From Pseudomonas sp. NFIX28 (GTDB lineage Bacteria; Pseudomonadota; Gammaproteobacteria; Pseudomonadales; Pseudomonadaceae): a DNA stretch of 64,000 nt. Both the position numbers and the translations under genes were made by a program. Numbering within the stretch: the first letter of the stretch is position 1; the number at the start of each line of letters is the position of its first letter. Shown in pieces: positions 47,425 to 56,067 of the stretch. A model generated the notes under the pieces. That model saw only the letters and a program-made list of their open reading frames with translations, did not search any database and was not told the DNA's origin. The stretch spans positions 174,632 through 238,631 of the forward strand of contig NZ_FNPW01000003.1 of the NCBI RefSeq assembly GCF_900107395.1. The letters run 5' to 3'.

Positions 47425-49038
47425 ATGTTACGAATCACCGAACTCAAGCTGCCGATCGACCATCCCGATGAAGACCTGCGCCCTGCCATCCTGCAGCGCC
47501 TGGGCATCGCCAGCGAGGACCTGCTCGACTTCACCCTGTTCAAGCGCAGCTACGACGCGCGCAAGAAGTCGTCCGAGCTCTGCTTCATCTACACCCTCGA
47601 TCTGAACGTGCGCGACGAGGCCAGGCTGCTGCACAAGTTCGCCGACGACCGTAACGTCAACCCGGCGCCGGATGTCAGCTACAAGGTCGTCGGCCAGGCG
47701 CCCGCCGACCTGCAACAGCGCCCGATCGTGGTGGGTTTCGGCCCCTGCGGGATTTTCGCCGGCCTGCTGCTGGCGCAGATGGGCTTCAAGCCGATCATCC
47801 TCGAGCGCGGCAAGGAAGTGCGCCAGCGCACCAAGGACACTTGGGGCCTGTGGCGCAAAAGCGTGCTCAACCCGGAATCCAACGTGCAGTTCGGCGAAGG
47901 CGGCGCGGGGACTTTCTCCGACGGCAAGCTGTACAGCCAGATCAAGGACCCGAAACACCACGGCCGCAAGGTCCTGCACGAGTTCGTCAAGGCCGGCGCG
48001 CCGGAAGAGATCCTCTACGTCAGCAAGCCGCACATCGGTACCTTCCGCCTGACCGGCGTGGTCGAAAACATGCGCCAGCAGATCATCGCCCTGGGCGGTG
48101 AAGTGCGTTTCGAGCAGCGGGTGACCGACGTATTGATCGAAGACGGCCAATTGGTCGGCGTCGAACTCAACAGCGGCGAACAGCTGCATTCCAAGCATGT
48201 GATCCTGGCCCTGGGCCATAGCGCCCGCGACACTTTCCGCATGCTTCACGCCCGCGGCGTGTACATGGAGGCCAAGCCGTTCTCCGTGGGTTTCCGCATC
48301 GAGCACCCGCAGTCGCTGATCGACAGCGCGCGCCTGGGCAAGTACGCCGGTCATCCGAAGCTCGGCGCCGCCGACTACAAGCTGGTGCACCACGCCAAGA
48401 ATGGCCGTTCGGTCTACAGCTTCTGCATGTGCCCGGGCGGCACCGTGGTGGCGGCGACTTCCGAGCCGAACCGCGTCGTCACCAACGGCATGAGCCAATA
48501 TTCGCGTAACGAGCGCAATGCCAACTCCGGCATCGTGGTCGGCATCACCCCGGAAGTGGATTACCCGGGCGGCCCGCTGGCCGGCATCGAGCTGCAGGAA
48601 CGCCTGGAATCCCACGCCTTCGTGCTCGGCGGCAGCAACTACGAAGCCCCGGCGCAACTGGTCGGCGACTTTATCGCCGGCAAGCCGTCCACCGCCCTGG
48701 GCAGCGTCGAGCCGTCCTACAAGCCGGGCGTCGCCCTCGGTGACCTGGCCCTGGCCCTGCCGGACTTCGCCATCGAGGCGATCCGCGAAGCGCTGCCGGC
48801 CTTCGAGCGGCAGATCAAGGGTTATTCCTTGCACGACGCGGTACTGACCGGGATCGAGACCCGCACCTCGTCGCCGCTGCGCATTACCCGCAACGAATCG
48901 ATGCAGAGCCTGAACGTGAAGGGCCTGTATCCGGCCGGCGAAGGCGCCGGTTATGCCGGCGGCATCCTGTCGGCCGGGGTCGACGGGATCCGCATCGCCG
49001 AAGCGGTGGCGCGCAACATCCTCGGGATCGAGGCGTAA
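47425..49038 (+). CDS. FAD-dependent dehydrogenase-like protein (COG2509)
   Basis: Flavoprotein of 537 residues. An N-terminal domain of about 95 residues (MLRITELKLPIDHPDEDLRP) precedes the dinucleotide-binding motif VVGFGPCGIFAGLLLAQMGF near residue 103, then GGAGTFSDGKLYSQI, the FAD-domain YSFCMCPGGTVVAATSEP, and the C-terminal YPAGEGAGYAGGILSAGVDG. This is the architecture of the COG2509 family, whose reaction is not established. It appears monocistronic. Confidence 0.88.
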   Translation: MLRITELKLPIDHPDEDLRPAILQRLGIASEDLLDFTLFKRSYDARKKSSELCFIYTLDLNVRDEARLLHKFADDRNVNPAPDVSYKVVGQAPADLQQRPIVVGFGPCGIFAGLLLAQMGFKPIILERGKEVRQRTKDTWGLWRKSVLNPESNVQFGEGGAGTFSDGKLYSQIKDPKHHGRKVLHEFVKAGAPEEILYVSKPHIGTFRLTGVVENMRQQIIALGGEVRFEQRVTDVLIEDGQLVGVELNSGEQLHSKHVILALGHSARDTFRMLHARGVYMEAKPFSVGFRIEHPQSLIDSARLGKYAGHPKLGAADYKLVHHAKNGRSVYSFCMCPGGTVVAATSEPNRVVTNGMSQYSRNERNANSGIVVGITPEVDYPGGPLAGIELQERLESHAFVLGGSNYEAPAQLVGDFIAGKPSTALGSVEPSYKPGVALGDLALALPDFAIEAIREALPAFERQIKGYSLHDAVLTGIETRTSSPLRITRNESMQSLNVKGLYPAGEGAGYAGGILSAGVDGIRIAEAVARNILGIEA

Positions 49039-49040
49039 AA

Positions 49041-49067
49041 AAAAGGCCCCTGCTACAGGGGCCTTTT
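49041..49067. terminator. Rho-independent terminator between convergent genes
   Basis: AAAAGGCCCCTG, CTA loop, CAGGGGCCTTTT with an A-run before it; works on both strands. Confidence 0.9.
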
Positions 49068-49104
49068 CACAGGTAGGCGCGCTCCGGTGAGCGCGCCTGC
49101 GATC

Positions 49105-50199
49105 TCAGATGCCGGCGCGCAATACGCTGGCCGGCAACGCCTCGCCACGCTCCACACTCGCCGCCACCGCCTCGATCAAGGCCGTCAGCTGATAACCCTG
49201 AGCGCTCAACCAGTCCTGATCGTAATAGGTGGTCGCGTAACGCTCGCCGCCGTCACACAGGATCGCCACGATCGAACCGCTCTCCCCGGCCTGCTTCATT
49301 TGCTGCGCCGCCATCAGCGCGCCGATCAGGTTGGTGCCGCTGGAACCGCCCACCCGCCGTCCCAGGCGCTGCGCCAGGTAATGCATGGCCGCCAGCGACA
49401 ACGCGTCCGGCACCTTGACCATCGCATCGATCACTTTGGGCAGGAACGACGCTTCGACCCGTGGCCGGCCGATCCCCTCGATGCGCGAACCGCAATCCAG
49501 GCGCAGGCTGGCGTCGCCGCTCTGGTAGTAATCGAAGAACACCGAACGCTCGGCGTCGGCGCACAGCACGCGGGTGCAATGCTGGCGATAACGCACATAA
49601 CGCCCCAGGGTCGCGGTGGTGCCGCCGGTGCCCGGGCTGGAGATCAGCCATGCGGGCTCCGGGTAACGTTCGAAGCGCAGTTGCTGGAAGATCGACTCGG
49701 CGATGTTGTTGTTCGCCCGCCAGTCGGTGGCGCGTTCGGCGTAGGTGAACTGGTCCATGAAATGCCCGCCGCTCTCGCGGGCCAGGCGCTCCGACTCGGC
49801 GTAGATCTGCGTCGGGTCCTGCACCAGATGGCTCTTGCCGCCATAGAAGGCGATCTGCGCGATCTTTTCCTGGGAGGTGCTGGCCGGCATCACCGCAATG
49901 AAGGGCAAGCCCAGCAAGCGTGCGAAATAGGCTTCGGAAATCGCCGTCGAACCACTGGACGCCTCGATCACCGGCGCCTCGGGCTTGAGCCAGCCGTTGC
50001 ACAGCGCGTAGAGGAACAGCGAACGCGCCAGGCGATGCTTGAGGCTGCCGGTGGGGTGGCTGGACTCATCCTTGAAGTACAACTCGATGCCTGGCAGGCC
50101 CGGCAGGGGCAAAGGGATCAAGTGGGTGTCGGCGCTGCGCTGGAAGTCGGCTTCGATGATCCGGATGGCCTCGCGGGCCCACTGACGGTTGTCGCTCAT
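49105..50199 (-). CDS. PLP-dependent cysteine synthase-family enzyme
   Basis: Fold-type II PLP enzyme of 364 residues. The PLP lysine is in [11 protein letters not shown] (near residue 50), the substrate loop in [12 protein letters not shown] and the phosphate loop in [15 protein letters not shown]. It is longer than CysK or CysM (about 300-325) and lacks their TSGNTG motif; the segment [14 protein letters not shown] suggests the cysteine-desulfhydrase/cystathionine-synthase side of the family. The reaction is not decided. ATG at 50199 starts [11 protein letters not shown]; the longer frame is leader sequence. Confidence 0.82.
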   Translation of the reverse strand: MSDNRQWAREAIRIIEADFQRSADTHLIPLPLPGLPGIELYFKDESSHPTGSLKHRLARSLFLYALCNGWLKPEAPVIEASSGSTAISEAYFARLLGLPFIAVMPASTSQEKIAQIAFYGGKSHLVQDPTQIYAESERLARESGGHFMDQFTYAERATDWRANNNIAESIFQQLRFERYPEPAWLISSPGTGGTTATLGRYVRYRQHCTRVLCADAERSVFFDYYQSGDASLRLDCGSRIEGIGRPRVEASFLPKVIDAMVKVPDALSLAAMHYLAQRLGRRVGGSSGTNLIGALMAAQQMKQAGESGSIVAILCDGGERYATTYYDQDWLSAQGYQLTALIEAVAASVERGEALPASVLRAGI

Positions 50200-50524
50200 G
50201 GTGTTTTCTCGTTGGCTCGACGCCACACAGGACGCGGAGAAGATGAAGTGCACCCAGCATAGGCGATCCAGGCACAAGGAAAATCAGACGCTGCAACAGG
50301 CAAAACTCCCCGGCCCGTGGGGCTGGGGCCAGACATGTTAGGAAACAACTCCAGCCCCTCAAAGGTACAGTTGTGAATCAATTGGAAACACAACTGCTAG
50401 GCTGAGTTTTTCAGCAGGCCGCTGTTCTTCTGCATATAACAAAAAAGAATATAACTTTTGTTTTAACAACCAAGACTACCGGTTAGGGTGTGCCACCTTT
50501 TTCGTTTTTTGATGGAGAGCGACC
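50200..50524. promoter_or_regulatory. Divergent AT-rich promoter region with ATATAAC repeats
   Basis: 325 bases between the cysteine-synthase-like gene and nhaA. ATATAAC occurs at 50434 and 50449, 15 bases apart, and TTTTAAC at 50461, in a tract far more AT-rich than the rest. This resembles direct-repeat activator sites. No REP element. Confidence 0.4.
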
Positions 50525-51712
50525 TTGCCTCTGCGTAGCACTTTCACGCGTTTCTTTCAGTTGGAAGCTGCCAGCGGTCTGTTATTGATTGCCGCTGCCG
50601 TGCTTGCCTTGATCATCAACAACTCACCGCTGTCCTGGCTGTACAACGGCCTGCTGGACACTCCCGTGGTCGCCCAGATCGGCGCCCTGAAAATCGCCAA
50701 GCCCCTGCTGCTGTGGATCAACGACGGCCTGATGGCCATGTTCTTCCTGCTGATCGGCCTGGAGGTCAAGCGCGAGCTCCTCGAAGGCCACCTGTCCAAG
50801 CCTTCGCAGATCGTCCTGCCAGGCGCCGCCGCCATCGGCGGCATGGTGGTGCCCGCGTTGATCTACTGGTTCCTCAACAAGGACAATCCACCCGCGCTCA
50901 ACGGCTGGGCGATCCCCATGGCCACCGACATCGCTTTCGCCCTCGGCGTGCTGGCCCTGCTGGGCAAGCGGATTCCGGTGTCGCTGAAGCTGTTCCTGAT
51001 GACCCTGGCGATCATCGATGACCTGGGGGCCATCATCGTCATTGCGATTTTCTACTCCGGCGCCCTCTCGACCCTGTCGCTGATGCTTGCCGCGGCGTGC
51101 CTGGTGGCGCTGGTGGCGATGAACCGGCTGGGGGTGGTCAAGCTTGGGCCGTACATGATCATCGGCCTGATCCTCTGGGTCTGCGTGCTCAAGAGCGGGG
51201 TCCACGCGACCCTGGCCGGCGTGACCCTGGCGTTCTGCATCCCGCTGCGCACCCGCAATGCCGAGCCTTCACCGCTGCTGAGCCTGGAGCATGCGCTGCA
51301 TCCGTGGGTCGCCTACGGCATCCTGCCGCTGTTCGCCTTTGCCAACGCCGGCCTGTCGCTGCAAGGCATCACCGTGGAAAGCTTCACCCACCACGTGCCC
51401 ATGGGCATCGCCACTGGCTTGTTGCTGGGCAAGACCGTCGGCGTATTCGGCCTGACCTGGCTGGCAGTGAAGATGGGCATGGCCGCCCTGCCTTCCGGCG
51501 CTAACTGGGGCCAGATACTCGGCGTGGCGATCCTCTGCGGGATCGGCTTCACCATGAGCCTCTTTGTCGGTTCCCTGGCCTTTATACCCGGCAGCAGCGA
51601 ATACGCCGGCATGGACCGCATGGGCATCCTCACCGGCTCGCTCTTCGCCGCCCTGATCGGCTACGCCGTAACCGCCGCCGCCAGCCGCAAGAACCCACAA
51701 CTGCCGGCATAA
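50525..51712 (+). CDS. nhaA: Na+/H+ antiporter NhaA
   Basis: Electrogenic Na+(Li+)/2H+ antiporter of the inner membrane, 395 residues (E. coli NhaA 388). The ion-binding aspartates Asp165-Asp166 lie in [11 protein letters not shown] and the helix-4 residue Asp135 in [15 protein letters not shown]. Start is TTG, with GGAG eight bases upstream and no ATG or GTG that would keep the conserved N-terminus [21 protein letters not shown] terminator follows. Confidence 0.94.
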   Translation: MPLRSTFTRFFQLEAASGLLLIAAAVLALIINNSPLSWLYNGLLDTPVVAQIGALKIAKPLLLWINDGLMAMFFLLIGLEVKRELLEGHLSKPSQIVLPGAAAIGGMVVPALIYWFLNKDNPPALNGWAIPMATDIAFALGVLALLGKRIPVSLKLFLMTLAIIDDLGAIIVIAIFYSGALSTLSLMLAAACLVALVAMNRLGVVKLGPYMIIGLILWVCVLKSGVHATLAGVTLAFCIPLRTRNAEPSPLLSLEHALHPWVAYGILPLFAFANAGLSLQGITVESFTHHVPMGIATGLLLGKTVGVFGLTWLAVKMGMAALPSGANWGQILGVAILCGIGFTMSLFVGSLAFIPGSSEYAGMDRMGILTGSLFAALIGYAVTAAASRKNPQLPA

Positions 51713-51739
51713 CCGCCGGCATTGCCCAGGCTGAAAACA

Positions 51740-51777
51740 CAAAACCCCGACCAGTTACCTGGCCGGGGTTTTGTTTT
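51740..51777. terminator. Rho-independent terminator between nhaA and the SlyB-like gene
   Basis: AAAACCCCGACCAG-TTAC-CTGGCCGGGGTTTTGTTTT, one mismatch in the stem; bidirectional between convergent genes. Confidence 0.88.
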
Positions 51778-51791
51778 GTAGCGGCTAACGC

Positions 51792-52256
51792 TTAGTGGGC
51801 AACACGGCTGGTGCCGTTGACGCTCATGATGCGCACGCGCTCGCCAACGCGGAACACTTCATTTTCCTGAACCTCTTGCACATAGGCACGCATGCTGCCG
51901 TCGTCTTCACGCACGGTGATTTCCACGCCCTGGGCACGGGTCAGGCCTTCCTCGGTGGCGGAACCGATCAGGCCGCCAGCCACTGCACCGATGACCGCTG
52001 CCACGATGCTGCCTTTGCCGCCGCCGATGGCGCTGCCGCCAACGCCGCCGACCGCAGCACCGGCGAGGCCGCCGATCGGGGTCTTGGTGCCTTCGATTTT
52101 CACCGGACGCAGGGATTCGATGGTGCCCATGCGAACGGTCTGTACGCGACGCGCCTCGTCACGGGAGTAAGAGTCACCGGTCAGGTTGGATTGGCAACCG
52201 GTGAGCAACATGGCCATCGTGGAAAAGGAAGCAACCAGCAAAACAGACTTACGCAT
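51792..52256 (-). CDS. Glycine-zipper outer-membrane lipoprotein (SlyB-like)
   Basis: Lipoprotein of 154 residues, lipobox LLTGC with Cys21. The middle is a glycine-zipper domain (about 60-105: PIGGLAGAAVGGVGG and AVIGAVAGGLIGSATEEG) able to form two packed helices in a membrane. The C-terminus VEITVREDDGSMRAYVQE to RVRIMSVNG is the beta domain shared with SlyB, Pcp and 17-kDa antigens. These proteins stabilise the outer membrane. ATG at 52256 with GGAG upstream; the longer frame is rejected. Confidence 0.88.
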   Translation of the reverse strand: MRKSVLLVASFSTMAMLLTGCQSNLTGDSYSRDEARRVQTVRMGTIESLRPVKIEGTKTPIGGLAGAAVGGVGGSAIGGGKGSIVAAVIGAVAGGLIGSATEEGLTRAQGVEITVREDDGSMRAYVQEVQENEVFRVGERVRIMSVNGTSRVAH

Positions 52257-52430
52257 AGGATCAACTCCAAAGGACAGATAATCATTAAACTCCGCAGCTT
52301 GACGCCTGTCACGGCATCGCCCGGATAAAATGTGTTCCATTCAGCAGCCGTACAGACTGCATATGTATAAAAAACTCTTCACACGGTAGCGCTTATTTCC
52401 CAAGTTGCGCCACCGGCCAAAGGATTTGCC

Positions 52431-52667
52431 ATGGATTACTTCATCATCGTCGTGACCACCGTTGCCGGCCTGTATTTCCATTGGTGGCTGTATGTACGCA
52501 TCAAACGCTGGATGGACCGGGACCTGGCGCTGTCGCTGGCCGGCGGGGACGAGAAGAAGAAATCCTTCATGCTGCAACAACTGGAAAATGCCCATCGGCA
52601 GAAAGTAAAACGCCGGGACCTGCCACAGTGGCTTGAAGCCGCCGCGGCCGGTTATCCCGGCGAATGA
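52431..52667 (+). CDS. Small conserved membrane-anchored hypothetical protein
   Basis: Protein of 78 residues with one N-terminal helix (YFIIVVTTVAGLYFHWWLYV), the positively charged RIKRW following it inside, and a hydrophilic tail with MLQQLENAHRQKVKRRDLPQWLE. Single-pass with a cytoplasmic C-terminus is inferred. It lies between the SlyB-like gene and pdxH in an arrangement I associate with other Pseudomonas genomes. Function unknown. Confidence 0.75.
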   Translation: MDYFIIVVTTVAGLYFHWWLYVRIKRWMDRDLALSLAGGDEKKKSFMLQQLENAHRQKVKRRDLPQWLEAAAAGYPGE

Positions 52668-52680
52668 GTTGGTTGCAGGC

Positions 52681-53328
52681 TCAGGGGGCCAGGCGCTCGC
52701 GCACCCAGCTGGCGCCTTGCAGGCGGTAGTTCAAGCGATCGTGCAGACGGCTCGCGCGTCCTTGCCAGAACTCGATGCGCTCCGGTAACAGGCGATAGCC
52801 TCCCCAATGCTCGGGGCAGTGGGGCTGGGTATCGCTGAAGCGCTGCTCGGTGTTCTTGAGCAAGGCTTCCAGTTCCTCGCGATCGGCGATTACCTGGCTC
52901 TGCGGCGATGCCCAGGCGCCCAGGCGGCTGCCCAGCGGGCGCACCTGGAAGTAGGCATCGGATTCCTCGGCGGTGACCTTGACCACCCGCCCCTCGATAC
53001 GCACCTGACGCTCCAGGGCCGGCCAGAAGAAAGTCATGGCGGCAAAAGGCCGTGCGGCCAGCTGTTGCCCCTTGGCGCTGTCGTAGTTGGTGAAGAAGGT
53101 GAAACCCTGCGCATCCAGCCCCTTGAGCAGCAGGATGCGGCAGTGCGGACGCCCTTCTTCGTCAACAGTCGCCAGGGTCATGGCATTGGCCTCGACCGGT
53201 GGCTGCTCGGTTTTCACCGCCTCCGCGAACCAGCGGTGAAACAACTCGAAGGGCTCGACCGGAGCCTGGGCTTCGGTCAGCCCGTCACGGGTGTAGTCGC
53301 GGCGCATGTCCGCCAATCCCTGGGTCAT
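52681..53328 (-). CDS. pdxH: Pyridoxamine/pyridoxine 5'-phosphate oxidase
   Basis: FMN enzyme that oxidises PNP or PMP to pyridoxal 5'-phosphate, the last step of vitamin B6 synthesis and salvage. It has 215 residues. FMN-binding motifs are [23 protein letters not shown] (split at residue 60), [17 protein letters not shown] and [19 protein letters not shown]; the substrate segment [23 protein letters not shown] and the C-terminal [13 protein letters not shown] are intact. ATG at 53328 begins [12 protein letters not shown], and upstream codons belong to the neighbour's intergenic space. Confidence 0.96.
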   Translation of the reverse strand: MTQGLADMRRDYTRDGLTEAQAPVEPFELFHRWFAEAVKTEQPPVEANAMTLATVDEEGRPHCRILLLKGLDAQGFTFFTNYDSAKGQQLAARPFAAMTFFWPALERQVRIEGRVVKVTAEESDAYFQVRPLGSRLGAWASPQSQVIADREELEALLKNTEQRFSDTQPHCPEHWGGYRLLPERIEFWQGRASRLHDRLNYRLQGASWVRERLAP

Positions 53329-53359
53329 TGCAGGTTCCTTTTGCCCAATGCCTGGTGAA

Positions 53360-54574
53360 TCAGTTCTTCGCCTGTTCGGCCACGGCCTTGGCCGGAGCCT
53401 TGGCAGTGGTGGTTTTCTTGGCGACGGGTTTCTTCGCCACAGGCTTCTTGGCCGGGGTCTTTTTCGCCGGAGCGGCTTTCTTCGCGGCGGTGGCCTTCTT
53501 CGAGGAGGCAGCAGGAACAACCGGCTTCACGTCCTGTACGGCAACCAGTTCCGCCTCGGATGGAGTCGGCTGGTTGTACTTGCTCAGCAGGGCCAGCATG
53601 GTGCTGCGCTGGGTGACGATGATTTCCACGCGACGATTCAGCGCGCGACCTTCGACGCTGTCGTTGGCAGCACGTGGCATGACCGAACCCATGCCGCGCA
53701 GCATCAGGCGATCACGCTTGAGGCCGGTAAGGCTGAAGATCGCGGCGACGGACTGCGCACGGTCGCGGCTCAGCTTCTGGTTGGCAGCCGCGGCGCCGGT
53801 GGTGTCGGCATGGCCCAGCACCAGTACGGAAGTCTTGGCATCGGTGCCCACGGCCTTGGCCACGCGAGTGAACGGGCTCAGGGTGACCGGCAGCAGCATG
53901 GCCGGGCGGTCAGGGTTGAACGAACCGTCGACCGGAGCGATGACCACCAGGGTGTTCTCGCGGCGTTCCAGTTGCAGGCGGCTGTCCTTGATCGCTTCGC
54001 GCAGGCGCGGCTCGTAGTCGTCCAGCCAGGCCTGGGTGACTTTTGGATCCGGCATCGGGATGTCTTTCACATCGGCCTTGGTCGGCGACTTGGGCTGTTG
54101 GTTGAAAGGCCACCACCAGTTGCCGGTCTCGGCCTTGGCAACCTTAGGAGCAGCGGTCGCGGCATCCGCCTTGGCCTTGGCGTCGGCTACCGGTTCCTTG
54201 GCGGCATCCTTGGCGGCGTCTTTGCCCGCGTCCTTGGAAGGGAATGGCCACCACCAGTTGGTGGTTTCCGCCTTGGCGGCCGGAGCGGCAGAGGCGGTCG
54301 CGGCGGAGGCGGAAGCAGTGGCGGCTTCGACCTTAGCCGCAGCAGGTGCGGTTGCCGATTTGGCAGTGGATGTTGCGGTGGATGTGGCGGCGGACTTGGC
54401 CGCGGAAACTTCGTTGGCAGCTGCGTTTGCTGCCGGTTGCACCGCTTCCTTGCTGGCGGCCTTATCGGAACCGAAAGACCACCAGTGCCCACCTTCTGCG
54501 TCATTTTGTGGAGTTTGTGCACAACCGGTAACAGTGAGGCAAAGAGCCAAGGCTAAAGACTTGTTTGACGACAT
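53360..54574 (-). CDS. OmpA-domain lipoprotein with WWxF repeats and a Lys/Ala/Pro tail
   Basis: Envelope protein of 404 residues with three unusual parts. A lipobox TVTGC (Cys18) is followed by a low-complexity Ala/Lys/Thr region with three aromatic motifs, HWWSF (30-34), NWWWPF (106-111) and NWWWPF (152-157). An OmpA C-terminal domain (about 205-335) has [22 protein letters not shown] and [10 protein letters not shown] for peptidoglycan binding. The last 55 residues are Lys/Ala/Pro repeats ([16 protein letters not shown]) like histone H1 or AlgP. It is placed next to pdxH, 31 bases away and probably co-transcribed. ATG at 54574 preferred over an in-frame start eight codons upstream. Confidence 0.85.
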   Translation of the reverse strand: MSSNKSLALALCLTVTGCAQTPQNDAEGGHWWSFGSDKAASKEAVQPAANAAANEVSAAKSAATSTATSTAKSATAPAAAKVEAATASASAATASAAPAAKAETTNWWWPFPSKDAGKDAAKDAAKEPVADAKAKADAATAAPKVAKAETGNWWWPFNQQPKSPTKADVKDIPMPDPKVTQAWLDDYEPRLREAIKDSRLQLERRENTLVVIAPVDGSFNPDRPAMLLPVTLSPFTRVAKAVGTDAKTSVLVLGHADTTGAAAANQKLSRDRAQSVAAIFSLTGLKRDRLMLRGMGSVMPRAANDSVEGRALNRRVEIIVTQRSTMLALLSKYNQPTPSEAELVAVQDVKPVVPAASSKKATAAKKAAPAKKTPAKKPVAKKPVAKKTTTAKAPAKAVAEQAKN

Positions 54575-54714
54575 GGGATATCCACAAAATGAGATCAAAT
54601 ATTACGGTCTCTACGAACCGTACAAACACACGCTTTGAAAGTATAAAAGCCCCAGGGTTCCTTGCTGCTGCTTTTACTCATGTTTAAGCAAAAAAAACCC
54701 TGCCAGCAACTTTT

Positions 54715-55860
54715 TTACAGACAATCCGACAAAACTCTCACCAACTTCTGCGCTCTTGGATCCATAAGTACGTAAGGGCCCAAGGTATTAGTGACAAAAC
54801 CGAAAGCCACATCGTATTCGGGGTCGGCAAAACCGACGGAGCCGCCGGCTCCCGGATGGCCGAACGCCCGTGGACCGAGGCCGAACGTGGCGTTGGCCAC
54901 CTGCGGCTGGTCAAGCATGCATCCCAGGCCGAAACGGGTCTGGGTCAACAACGTCTTGTCCATGCCGACGCTGTGCTCGCGAGTCAACTCTTCGAGCATG
55001 TCCGCTTCCAGCAAGCTGCCATCGAGCAGGCCGCTGTAGAACCCGGCCAGGCTGCGGGCATTGCCATGGCCGTTGGCCGCAGGCTGTTGCATGCGCCGCC
55101 ATTCCGGCTTGTTGGTGCTGGTCATGATCGATGGCGGGTTGGTGAATGCGCGGGTGGTCATGGCGGTGGGCTCGCGCATGGTCACTTGCAACAGGCGCTG
55201 CGCGGCCGCATCGCCGACATTGCCCTTGCCCCGGGCGATATGTGCCACGCGGTAAAACTCCTCGTCGGCCAGGCCGACATGGAAGTCCAGCCCCAGCGGT
55301 CTGGCGACGCGCGCCACGATCGACTCGCCGGGACCGCGGCCATCGGCCCGGCGCAGCAGTTCGCCCACCAGCCAGCCGTAGGTAATAGCGGCATAACCGT
55401 GCCCCTCGCCCGGCGTCCACCAAGGAGCCTCTGCCGCCAGGGCATCGACCATGGTTTGCCAGTCGTAGAGCGCTTCCGGCGCCAGCAGCTCACGCAACGC
55501 CGGCAGCCCGGCCTGATGGCAGAGCAACTGACGCAGGGTGATCGCTTCCTTGCCGGCCGCGGCAAACTCAGGCCAATACCGGGCCACCGGCGCGTCCAAT
55601 TGCAGTTTGCCTTCGGCCACCAATTGCAGGGCGGTGACCGCGGTGAAGGTCTTGGTGCAGGAAAACAGGTTGGCAATGGTATCGCTGTGCCAGGCCTCGC
55701 TGCCGTCCTTGTCGGCGGTGCCGCCCCAGAGATCGAGCACGGTTTCGCCGCCGACCTGGATGCACAACGCCGCGCCACGCTCTTGGGGATCGTCGAAGAG
55801 TGCTGCGAAAGCTTCGCGCACCGCCTCGAATTTAAGTTCGTAATGACCCTGAATCTGCAC
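54715..55860 (-). CDS. Serine hydrolase of the class C beta-lactamase/esterase family
   Basis: Protein of 381 residues, cytoplasmic because no signal peptide is present. The nucleophile Ser67 and Lys70 form SCTK; the tyrosine motif is in GYAAITYGWLVGELLRR, and the third motif is HPGAGG near residue 340 in place of KTG. Absence of a signal peptide and the HxG motif argue for an EstB-like esterase rather than a beta-lactamase that protects the cell wall. Substrate unknown. Confidence 0.85.
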   Translation of the reverse strand: MQIQGHYELKFEAVREAFAALFDDPQERGAALCIQVGGETVLDLWGGTADKDGSEAWHSDTIANLFSCTKTFTAVTALQLVAEGKLQLDAPVARYWPEFAAAGKEAITLRQLLCHQAGLPALRELLAPEALYDWQTMVDALAAEAPWWTPGEGHGYAAITYGWLVGELLRRADGRGPGESIVARVARPLGLDFHVGLADEEFYRVAHIARGKGNVGDAAAQRLLQVTMREPTAMTTRAFTNPPSIMTSTNKPEWRRMQQPAANGHGNARSLAGFYSGLLDGSLLEADMLEELTREHSVGMDKTLLTQTRFGLGCMLDQPQVANATFGLGPRAFGHPGAGGSVGFADPEYDVAFGFVTNTLGPYVLMDPRAQKLVRVLSDCL

Positions 55861-56067
55861 CCGTAACTCCCCCGGACCATGCTCTACAAAGTGGTGCGCA
55901 TTGTTCCAGCCCTTGAGGGTTTTGGGAACAGAAGCACGTCCGGCGATACAGCACCGGAAGAATTGTTCAGAAATCGCCGGAGTTGCTTACGGCGCGGGCA
56001 GGCCGCCCCCGATGCGTGAGAGCGGAGACCGGGGCGCGACTAGCCGCCTAAAGGCCTGATCCTGCGA

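Noticed and set aside
54187..54522. Alternative reading of the Ala-rich region of the OmpA lipoprotein gene as a separate proline-rich protein
   Set aside because: It is the same DNA in another frame on the same strand; the lipobox-to-OmpA frame is continuous and has recognisable domains.
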